7,215 nucleotides of DNA from Planctomycetota bacterium (GTDB taxonomy: Bacteria > Planctomycetota > SZUA-567 > H5-PLA8 > CALKMO01), in NCBI GenBank assembly GCA_026417845.1, contig JAOACM010000225.1:1-7215 (forward strand), read 5' to 3'. Position 1 is the first letter of the stretch; the number at the start of each line of letters is the position of its first letter. The notes below the pieces were generated by a model, which worked only from the letters and a program-made list of their open reading frames with translations, did not search any database and was not told the origin of the DNA. Positions 1 to 4,757 of the stretch are shown one piece after another. The position numbers were made by a program, and so were the translations under genes.

Positions 1-4
1 ATCT

Positions 5-505
5 ATGCGGCGCAGCAGTAAAACGGCCTGTCCGGCAATGGCGGATGTCAGTGGCAAGAAGATAACGTCGCGGGCAGCCGTCGCCGAAGGGTTCGTCAGG
101 CTCTCGCCGGAAGCGCTGATGCTGATCCGCGAGGGACGCCTGCCCAAGGGCGATCCCCTGTCCGTAGCCAGAATAGCCGGGATCTCCGCGGCGAAGCGTA
201 CGCCGGAGATCGTTCCGCTCTGTCACCAGATACTTCTGGATGCGGTAAGCGTGGAGTTGGAGGTTGCGGGGGGAGGCGTGAGGATTGAGGCGCGGGCGGC
301 GGCGAGGGAGCGGACCGGCGTCGAGATGGAGGCGCTGACGGCCGTGGCGGCCGCCGCGCTGACGGTCTACGACATGTGCAAATCCGTGGACAGATCGGCC
401 GAAATAACGGACGTACACCTGCTTGAGAAGAGCGGAGGCAGGAGCGGACACTATGTGCGGAAGAGGGAACGGAAGGGCGGCCGCGGGCAGAGTAGTGTCG
501 GTTAA
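5..505 (+). CDS. moaC: MoaC, cyclic pyranopterin monophosphate synthase
   Basis: MoaC acts with the radical-SAM enzyme MoaA in the first step of molybdenum-cofactor synthesis, converting 3',8-cyclo-7,8-dihydro-GTP to cyclic pyranopterin monophosphate in the cytoplasm. The protein is 166 aa, close to the usual 160 or so. Family landmarks are present in order: ADVSGK near residue 13, KGD (Lys48), PLCH (His74), GVEMEALTA (Glu107, Glu109), YDMCK (Asp123, Lys126) and KSGG near 142. These match the known active-site Lys, His, Glu, Asp and Lys. PLCHQ replaces the more common PLCHP. The ATG at 5 gives the usual spacing to the ADVS motif, but the reading frame is open to the window edge and any ribosome site lies outside it, so the true start could be upstream or at the ATG at 38. 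The 3' end overlaps the next gene by 53 bp, consistent with a shared transcript. The basic last 16 residues (KRERKGGRGQ) lie mainly in the overlap and are not a family feature. Confidence 0.95.
   Translation: MRRSSKTACPAMADVSGKKITSRAAVAEGFVRLSPEALMLIREGRLPKGDPLSVARIAGISAAKRTPEIVPLCHQILLDAVSVELEVAGGGVRIEARAAARERTGVEMEALTAVAAAALTVYDMCKSVDRSAEITDVHLLEKSGGRSGHYVRKRERKGGRGQSSVG
440..444 (+). promoter_or_regulatory. Shine-Dalgarno for the MOSC-Mog gene
   Basis: AGGAG lies 8 nt before the ATG at 453, inside the moaC coding sequence. It favours this start over the in-frame TTG at 423 and the GTG at 495. The family also usually begins only a few residues before the (G)RVVSV strand, so a start near 453 or later fits. 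Confidence 0.65.
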
Positions 506-1481
506 CATAAGCGACCGCAAGCACGTGGCGAAGAAACCGGTTCCGGAGGCGGAGCTGAAACCGGGGGTAGGCATACCTGGCGACGCCCACGCGGGACCGG
601 GGGACCGCCAGGTCAGCCTGCTGGCCCTGGAGGCGATCGAACGGATGCGGCAAATTCTTTCCGACGCGACGCGACAGGGCCTCGACGTGAAATGCCCGAA
701 GGGCGGCGATGCTCTGGGCCCCGGCAGCTTCGCCGAAAACCTTACGGTCGCAGGCATTGATCTGCCGGCGCTTCCGATCGGTACCAGGCTCCGGATAGGG
801 AAGGAAGCGATAATCGAGGTCACAAGGACAGGGAAGGAATGCCACAGGCGCTGCGCGATATACGATGCGATCGGGGAGTGCATCATGCCGGGAGAGGGCG
901 TATTTGCCAGGGTGCTCGCCGGCGGGATCGTCCGGCCGGGGGACGAGGTGCGGATCGAGAGAGGAGACGGCGCCCGCTGTAAGCCGTGGAGTGCGGCGAT
1001 ACTGGTGGTAAGCGACAGGAGTTCCCGCGGCGAGCGGGAGGATATCAGCGGACCGGCGCTCGCCCGCGCCGTCGAAGCGGCAGGGTTCCGCGTCGTACGG
1101 AGGGAAATCGTACCGGACGAGAGACCGGCGATAGAAGACGCCCTCCGTTCGATGGCCGATTCCGGCTCCGTGCATCTCCTGCTGACTTCGGGCGGCACCG
1201 GAGTCGGCCCCCGCGACGTAACGCCGGAAGCGACGCTCGCAGTGATCGAGCGGCGGGTCCCGGGCCTTGCAGAGGCGATGCGGGCGCGGAGCATCGGGAA
1301 GACGCCGCACGCGATGCTGAGCCGCGCTGAGGCCGGCATAAGAGGCCGCTGCCTGATCGTAAACCTCCCCGGCAGCCCGAAGGGGGCGGTCGAATGCTTC
1401 GAGACGATAGCCCCCGCGCTGGGGCATGCGATGGAACTTCTGGCGGGCATGGATCCCGACAACAGGCCTGCCGGCAGTTGA
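453..1481 (+). CDS. MOSC domain fused to MogA/MoaB-type molybdopterin adenylyltransferase
   Basis: This 342-aa protein has two domains. Residues about 12-170 form a MOSC domain (GDAHAG 43-48, RQVSLLALE 52-60, FAENLT 93-98, and GKECHRRCAIY 127-137 with Cys130 and Cys134, then FARVLAGG 151-158). MOSC domains are known from molybdenum-cofactor sulfurase and related proteins that handle sulfur or the cofactor. Residues about 179-335 form a MogA/MoaB domain (VVSD 185-188, SGGTG 246-250, RDVTPEAT 254-261, LPGSPKG 305-311), the family that adenylates molybdopterin so MoeA can insert molybdate. The glycine-rich GGTG motif and the Asp of RDVTP are intact, so the catalytic half looks functional. A roughly 10-residue insert (CPKGGDALGP, 81-90) precedes FAEN in the MOSC half. 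Gene order moaC, this gene, moeA supports a role in cofactor assembly. Activity of the MOSC half is inferred only. Confidence 0.92.
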   Translation: MCGRGNGRAAAGRVVSVNISDRKHVAKKPVPEAELKPGVGIPGDAHAGPGDRQVSLLALEAIERMRQILSDATRQGLDVKCPKGGDALGPGSFAENLTVAGIDLPALPIGTRLRIGKEAIIEVTRTGKECHRRCAIYDAIGECIMPGEGVFARVLAGGIVRPGDEVRIERGDGARCKPWSAAILVVSDRSSRGEREDISGPALARAVEAAGFRVVRREIVPDERPAIEDALRSMADSGSVHLLLTSGGTGVGPRDVTPEATLAVIERRVPGLAEAMRARSIGKTPHAMLSRAEAGIRGRCLIVNLPGSPKGAVECFETIAPALGHAMELLAGMDPDNRPAGS

Positions 1482-1514
1482 ACGGCCGGCGGTCGAGCGG
1501 ACGGACTGGAAAAA

Positions 1515-1546
1515 ACCGGAAACGGGAGGAAGGGGACCGGAACGGG
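1515..1546 (+). repeat. Short imperfect direct repeat before moeA
   Basis: ACCGGAAACGGG (1515-1526) is repeated as ACCGGAACGGG (1536-1546), 21 bp apart start to start, in the gap between the fusion gene and moeA. The region is purine-rich. It could be chance in such biased DNA, and no function is evident. Confidence 0.35.
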
Positions 1547-1552
1547 CGGCAT

Positions 1553-1567
1553 CCGGAGGACCTCCGG
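1553..1567. repeat. 15-bp palindrome in the moeA leader
   Basis: CCGGAGG and CCTCCGG flank a single central A, giving perfect 7-bp arms. The palindrome is followed directly by another GC-rich near-palindrome (CCGGGCCCCGG at 1563-1573, overlapping the right arm). In RNA it would fold as a short hairpin about 38 nt before the moeA ATG. There is no T-tract after it, so it is not an intrinsic terminator. It might influence moeA translation or be a protein-binding site, but neither is shown. Confidence 0.4.
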
Positions 1568-1605
1568 GCCCCGGCCGCATAATCCGCGGGGAAAGACAGC
1601 GACGC

Positions 1606-2856
1606 ATGGACGGGAAAGAGACGGTAACGTTCGAAGAGGCGATCTCCCTGGTGCGCGAATACGCGACGGGGCGGCGCGGGACAGAAAGGGTCGCGCTGTC
1701 TGACGCCGTCGGCCGCGTGCTGGCGGAAGATATCGTATCCGACACGGATCTTCCGCCCTTCGACAAGTCAGCGATGGACGGCTACGCGATCCGTTCCGGG
1801 GATGCGACGACGGTCCCGGTCGAACTGTCGGTCGTGGAACATATACCTGCGGGGAACGTCTCGAATCGGGCCATCGGCCGCCTGGAGTGCGCGCGGATAA
1901 TGACCGGAGCTCCGCTGCCGCCCGGCGCCGATGCCGTGGTCAGGCAGGAGGATACAGAGCCCGCCGGGCCTGGCCGCATCCGCGTGACGCGCCCGGTTGC
2001 GCGCGGCGATAACGTGTGCGTCAGAGGCGAGGACATACGGGGCGGGAGCGTCGTCCTGCGCAGCGGCATGATCCTGCGCCCCCTCGACATCGCGCTCGCC
2101 GCCGCGGCAGGCGCTCCGGATCTGAACGTCCGCACCCTCCCGACGGTGGCCGTGGCGGCAACAGGCAACGAAGTGGTGCCGGCAGGATGCCCTCTCAGAG
2201 AAGGAGCGATAAGGGACAGCAATTCGTACTCGCTGGCCGCCAGATTGAGGCAGACCGGCATCCGGCCGAAGCTGCTGGGGATAATCCCGGACGATCCGGA
2301 GGCCTTGCGGCGCGCGCTGAACGAAGGCCTTGGCGCGGACCTCCTGCTGGTCTCGGGCGGAGTGTCCGTCGGCGACTGCGATCTGGCGCCGGCCGTACTG
2401 AGCAGTATGGGCGTGGAGATCGTCTTCAGGTCCGTGGCGATGAAACCGGGCCGTCCGACCGTGTTCGGCCGCAAAGGCAGCTCGCTGGTCTTCGGCGTCC
2501 CAGGCAATCCGGTCTCGACCGTCATAGTGGCGGAACTTTTCGTGATTCCGGCCGTAAGGCTGATGATGGGCGAGAGCGACGCGGGGCCGGTCATGACCGA
2601 TGCCTTACTGGATGAAGCGCTTTCGCACAAGCCGGACCGGATGTCCTTCAAACCGGTCAGACTCTATCTCTCCGGCGGAACGCTTCGCGCCCGCCCCACG
2701 ACCTATCACGGGTCGGCCGACCTGGCCGGCGCGGCGGCGGGCGACGCCTTCGCCGTCATTCCACGGGGAGTACCCAGACTGGAGGCGGGCGCTACCGTCA
2801 GGATACTCACATTTCCGGACGACTGGAGACGATTCCATACGGGACAGCCGACCTGA
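1606..2856 (+). CDS. moeA: MoeA, molybdopterin molybdotransferase
   Basis: MoeA catalyses insertion of molybdate into adenylated molybdopterin, the step after the Mog domain encoded just upstream. The 416-aa length is typical. Landmarks are PPFDKSAMDGYAIR (50-63, with the conserved Asp of SAMDGYA), MTGAPLPPGADAV (99-111), ATGNEV (185-190), RDSNSYSL (203-210), SGGVSVGD (250-257), MKPGRP (279-284) and GVPGNPVS (297-304). The C-terminal domain IV region (about 340-405) is present, ending VRILTF. The ATG at 1606 is chosen because the family N-terminus (TFEEAISLV and GRVLAEDI) begins right after it. A moderate purine-rich site, GGGGAAAG, lies 10 nt upstream at 1588-1595. The frame is open back to 1426 but that upstream part is unrelated to MoeA and overlaps the preceding gene. 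The 124-bp spacing suggests the same operon, possibly with its own translational control. MoeA paralogues can use tungstate, which sequence cannot separate here. Confidence 0.95.
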   Translation: MDGKETVTFEEAISLVREYATGRRGTERVALSDAVGRVLAEDIVSDTDLPPFDKSAMDGYAIRSGDATTVPVELSVVEHIPAGNVSNRAIGRLECARIMTGAPLPPGADAVVRQEDTEPAGPGRIRVTRPVARGDNVCVRGEDIRGGSVVLRSGMILRPLDIALAAAAGAPDLNVRTLPTVAVAATGNEVVPAGCPLREGAIRDSNSYSLAARLRQTGIRPKLLGIIPDDPEALRRALNEGLGADLLLVSGGVSVGDCDLAPAVLSSMGVEIVFRSVAMKPGRPTVFGRKGSSLVFGVPGNPVSTVIVAELFVIPAVRLMMGESDAGPVMTDALLDEALSHKPDRMSFKPVRLYLSGGTLRARPTTYHGSADLAGAAAGDAFAVIPRGVPRLEAGATVRILTFPDDWRRFHTGQPT

Positions 2857-2871
2857 GGGTCGCAAGACCTC
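2855..2871 (+). other. Small hairpin with GNRA loop at the moeA 3' end
   Basis: GAGGGTC and GACCTC pair around a GCAA tetraloop, with one bulged G, overlapping the last bases of the moeA stop codon. No T-tract follows, so it is not a classic rho-independent terminator. It could protect the 3' end or be chance. Confidence 0.3.
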
Positions 2872-2922
2872 GCAGTCTCCTGTTCCGGTTCCGGCACGTT
2901 ACTGATCGCGTAATTGTTTGTC

Positions 2923-2941
2923 GTCCCGTATTGCGGGGGAC
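2923..2941. repeat. Bulged hairpin GTCCCG / CGGGGGAC
   Basis: GTCCCG pairs with CGGGGGAC across a TATTG loop if one G is bulged. It overlaps the left arm of the larger palindrome at 2938-3018, so the two folds would compete. It may be part of the same repeat element. Confidence 0.35.
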
Positions 2942-3018
2942 AGGGGGCGCGGAGTGTACGTGGCAGCGCTGTTTTTGTCCCGCTGGAGCGCATCACTACG
3001 AGCACCAGCCCCCTGTCC
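2938..3018. repeat. REP/RAYT-like palindromic element, 81 bp
   Basis: GGACAGGGGGC (2938-2948) and GCCCCCTGTCC (3008-3018) are perfect 11-bp inverted arms. Inside them the two halves still partly match as inverted copies: GTG..CGT.G then GCGCT on the left matches the complement of AGCGC..ACTACGAGCAC on the right. The whole 81 bp can therefore form an imperfect cruciform or hairpin. GGGGACAG-type arms are, from memory, typical of palindromic repeats mobilised by REP-associated Y1 transposases; no such transposase is in this window. It sits between the convergent moeA and the orphan gene, a favoured place for such repeats, and may also act as a two-way transcription barrier. Confidence 0.55.
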
Positions 3019-3020
3019 GA

Positions 3021-3042
3021 ACCAGGCAAACAGTTACCTGGT
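3021..3042. repeat. 6-bp inverted repeat next to the palindromic element
   Basis: ACCAGG and CCTGGT pair around a 10-nt loop, beginning two bases after the right arm of the 81-bp palindrome. There is no T-tract. It may be a further part of the same element or an independent weak hairpin. Confidence 0.35.
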
Positions 3043-3144
3043 CGCGACATCCGCCGGATCGGTTCCCTCCGCTTTTGAACTTATCCGGAAATCTGCCGCC
3101 TCGAAGCTAGCGGTCTGCAAGCCCGACCTCGTAGGGGGGAGTTT

Positions 3145-4302
3145 TTAGACAGGCTCCTGCTGGTTTCCCGCCCCGCTTCCGCCTAACGGCGGCGGATACG
3201 GACAGCCCCCGTCCCTCAGCGCCGTCCACAGGCCCTGCAGAAATGCGCGGTTGTCGAGGGCGATGTACTCCATCTCGCCGCCCATGCGGTGGAAGCTCTT
3301 GCAGAAGCGGAGGTAATATGCCGGGTCATCGGGAGGAGGCTCGGCGTTTCCGGACCATTTCCAGTTCTCATCAGCCAGGTCCACCACGCAGATGAAGTGA
3401 TCGCGTATCCTCCCGCCTTCCTGGATCGCGGCGTTCACAGACATGGCCATCGCCTTTTCGAATATCATGGGGCTCATGACCGCCGAGCCTACGCTGAGAT
3501 ATACGCCGCCGGATAGACCGCGCACCGATTCGGCAAAGATCAGGAAGTCGCGCATCGCCGCGCGTCCGTAGGCTCCGCCGCAGGCCGCCGGATGCTCGTA
3601 GATGATGTCATAGCCGATACCCGCGTGGACCGTGAAGGGCACGCCCAGACGGAAGGCCGCCGCCTGAACGCTGAAGCGTTTCCACCTGTGAGGCAGCCGC
3701 AGCGTCCTCCCCCCCCGCTCTCCAGCCGCTGCCAGTACGGCGCGGAGATCCGCCGCAGCGCCGGCCTTTTCAGGATCGGTACCGGCTGAGAGCGTAAGGA
3801 GCTCCGCATCCGACGGTAGAGACAGTTCCTCGCGTTCGATCACGGCCCCGACAGACTCGCCGTACCCGCGACCCTCGAGCGCCCCGGCGGCGACGGCCAG
3901 AGCGATGATCCGGCCGGTCTCGTCCCAGAGTCCGAAAGTGCCGGAGGCGATATTGGCGCGGACGTCCTCTGCTGATCGCCCCAGAAAGGCGAACTCCCAG
4001 TCATGGATCGAGCCGGCCCCGTTGGTGGCGAGGTGCGTAATCCAGCCCCTTTCGATAAGCCTGATCATGACCGGGGCCAGGCCGTTCTTGATCGCGTGTG
4101 CTCCGAAGGTAAGCATCACCGGCCGGCCGGCCCGGCGGCTCTCTGCCACCCGCCTGGCGACGCGCGCGACCTGCCTGGCGGCTCCGCCGAGATCAGGCGG
4201 CGGGTTGTCCGGGGAGATGGCGACATCTTCGATGGCAAGCTTGCTGTCCCGGTCAGCCAGCGGCCGGACTCGGAGCCGGGAACGATCGAATTCTCTGAAC
4301 AT
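3145..4302 (-). CDS. Conserved protein of unknown function, distantly deoxyhypusine-synthase-like
   Basis: This 385-aa soluble protein has no signal peptide or membrane segment. Conserved-looking blocks are FDRSRLRVRPLADR (5-18), LTFGAHAIKNGL (64-75), THLATNGAGSIHDWEFA (89-105), FGLWDETG (123-130), FTVHAGIGYDIIYEHP (223-238), RDFLIFAESV (251-260), VGSAVMSP (271-278) and DPAYYLRF (326-333). The GAH-to-HD-E block resembles the NAD-binding part of deoxyhypusine synthase in pattern (a G-rich strand, a K/S-G-L helix, then a TNGAG/TTAGG-like loop). The lysine segment expected near the end of that enzyme is not recognisable, so the true reaction is unknown. I recall relatives in deltaproteobacteria and planctomycetes annotated only as hypothetical. 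The ATG at 4302 is preferred over the in-frame TTG at 4326, because of its strong ribosome site and because relatives begin MF..DRS. It converges with moeA and stands alone downstream of pabBC, separated by 454 bp. The Pro/Gly-rich last 17 residues look disordered. Confidence 0.8.
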   Translation of the reverse strand: MFREFDRSRLRVRPLADRDSKLAIEDVAISPDNPPPDLGGAARQVARVARRVAESRRAGRPVMLTFGAHAIKNGLAPVMIRLIERGWITHLATNGAGSIHDWEFAFLGRSAEDVRANIASGTFGLWDETGRIIALAVAAGALEGRGYGESVGAVIEREELSLPSDAELLTLSAGTDPEKAGAAADLRAVLAAAGERGGRTLRLPHRWKRFSVQAAAFRLGVPFTVHAGIGYDIIYEHPAACGGAYGRAAMRDFLIFAESVRGLSGGVYLSVGSAVMSPMIFEKAMAMSVNAAIQEGGRIRDHFICVVDLADENWKWSGNAEPPPDDPAYYLRFCKSFHRMGGEMEYIALDNRAFLQGLWTALRDGGCPYPPPLGGSGAGNQQEPV

Positions 4303-4309
4303 GCCGACG

Positions 4310-4315
4310 CCCTCC
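4310..4315 (-). promoter_or_regulatory. Shine-Dalgarno for the orphan gene
   Basis: On the - strand GGAGGG lies 7 nt before the ATG at 4302. It is the strongest ribosome site seen in the window and fixes the start eight codons inside the longest open frame. Confidence 0.8.
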
Positions 4316-4405
4316 AGAAAGGGCAAAGGTTTACCGCATTCAGGCGGCGGCCGCCATTTGTAGCGGCTCGCCCGAACGGGGCAACAATGGTGCTACTGTA
4401 AACAA

Positions 4406-4485
4406 GAGCCTATCCCAAAACCTCCCGTCCGAAGTGGGGATCACTGAGCGTATAAGCTTCGCATCAGCGGTTTTCGGACAGGTTC
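4406..4485. mobile_element. MITE-like 80-bp imperfect inverted repeat
   Basis: GAGCCTATCCCAAAACC (4406-4422) is matched at 14 of 17 positions by the complement of GGTTTTCGGACAGGTTC (4469-4485). The symmetry stays in register inward, with CGAAG (4430-4434) facing CTTCG (4457-4461), so the element is one long imperfect palindrome. CAA directly flanks both ends (4403-4405 and 4486-4488), which would fit a 3-bp target duplication. GAGCCT...CCAAAA-type ends recall those of some IS elements, IS5-like in my memory, but no transposase is present. It sits upstream of the orphan gene and may be a non-autonomous insertion or a solo remnant. Confidence 0.5.
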
Positions 4486-4496
4486 CAAGCCCGCCA

Positions 4497-4527
4497 TGCC
4501 GCTGCGCCCCAATATATGGGCACGGCA
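4497..4527. other. Stem-loop carrying AATATATGGG
   Basis: TGCCG (4497-4501) pairs with CGGCA (4523-4527). After an internal loop, CCC (4508-4510) pairs with GGG (4518-4520), closing an AATATAT loop. The A/T loop contrasts with the GC-rich surroundings. Function is unknown. Confidence 0.35.
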
Positions 4528-4598
4528 AACAATTACCAGAAAGTGAACAGCAGCCGGGCGGGTGCATGCCCGTAACTGCGGAGTTTGGAATATATGGG
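4511..4598 (+). repeat. Two direct copies of AATATATGGG
   Basis: The identical 10-mer occurs at 4511-4520 and 4589-4598, 78 bp apart start to start, in otherwise GC-rich DNA. This could be a pair of regulator-binding sites upstream of the orphan gene, or debris of a duplicated element. Only the repeat itself is observed. Confidence 0.45.
4555..4572. other. Short stem-loop CGGGC / GCCCG
   Basis: CGGGC (4555-4559) and GCCCG (4568-4572) form a perfect 5-bp stem with an 8-nt loop. It has no T-tract on either side and little more can be said. Confidence 0.3.
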
Positions 4599-4640
4599 GT
4601 CTGGAGCCTGATCCGCCTTCTCCGTCCGCCCGGCTCGAAG

Positions 4641-4690
4641 GGCGCGGCCCCGGATATGTGCCTGGGGCGCGTCTTCCAGCGGGTCGCGCC
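4641..4690. other. GC-rich nested stem structure
   Basis: GGCGCG (4641-4646) pairs with CGCGCC (4685-4690) and encloses GCCCC (4647-4651) paired with GGGGC (4664-4668). A second GGCGCG copy at 4666-4671 could pair with the same right arm instead, so two folds are mutually exclusive. This may be a structured 3' end of the pabBC transcript or simply GC bias. Confidence 0.3.
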
Positions 4691-4724
4691 AAAACCCTGC
4701 ATTTACGGCAACGCACCCCAGCCG

Positions 4725-4757
4725 GGCAGGAAAGGCAGGAAAAGGCGCTGCGCTTTT
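4725..4757 (-). terminator. Possible intrinsic terminator of the pabBC transcript
   Basis: Read on the - strand, right at the pabC stop codon, AAAAG and a GCGC-rich stem are followed by TTTTCC and then pyrimidine-rich TGCCTTTCC. The AAAA/TTTT and GCGC/GCGC arms form a small A-stem-T hairpin with a bulge and a tight loop. The + strand of the same bases shows a tandem GGCAGGAAA repeat (4725-4733 and 4734-4742). The position immediately after the last gene of the block supports a terminator, but the stem is short. Confidence 0.4.

Larger units (their letters stand above)
4303..4756. other. 454-bp non-coding stretch between pabC and the orphan gene
   Basis: No convincing gene lies here; possible reading frames on both strands give low-complexity, Arg/Pro/Cys-rich products with no recognisable motif. 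From left to right it holds a ribosome site for the orphan gene, a GGCGGCCGCC palindrome (4346-4355), a MITE-like inverted repeat (4406-4485), stem-loops at 4497-4527 and 4555-4572, a pair of AATATATGGG repeats, GC-rich stems at 4641-4690, and a GGCAGGAAA tandem repeat with a hairpin beside the pabC stop. The promoter for the orphan gene should lie here, but I see no good -35/-10 pair on the - strand. The best is TTGTTG and TACAAA with 19-nt spacing (about 4355-4385), which is weak. Confidence 0.6.

Noticed and set aside
1426..1605. N-terminal extension of MoeA
   Set aside because: The frame is open, but these 60 residues overlap the preceding gene and match nothing in MoeA, whose normal N-terminus begins at 1606.
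96..1766. 556-codon open frame on the - strand
   Set aside because: It is antisense to moaC, the MOSC-Mog gene and the start of moeA. Its composition is Arg/Pro/Ala-rich and no motif is visible.
1782..2651. 289-codon open frame on the - strand
   Set aside because: It is antisense to moeA, which is certain. The product is low-complexity Ser/Arg/Pro.
2918..3148. 76-codon frame (TTG start) in the convergent gap
   Set aside because: It runs across the palindromic element, has no ribosome site worth noting, and its product is not recognisable.
4355..4385. Sigma-70 promoter for the orphan gene (TTGTTG - 19 nt - TACAAA, - strand)
   Set aside because: The spacing is long and the -10 matches poorly, so it is not supported enough to list as a feature.
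4340..4702. 120-codon - strand frame upstream of the orphan gene
   Set aside because: It lies across the MITE-like repeat and stem-loops. The product is Pro/Gly/Cys-rich without motifs.
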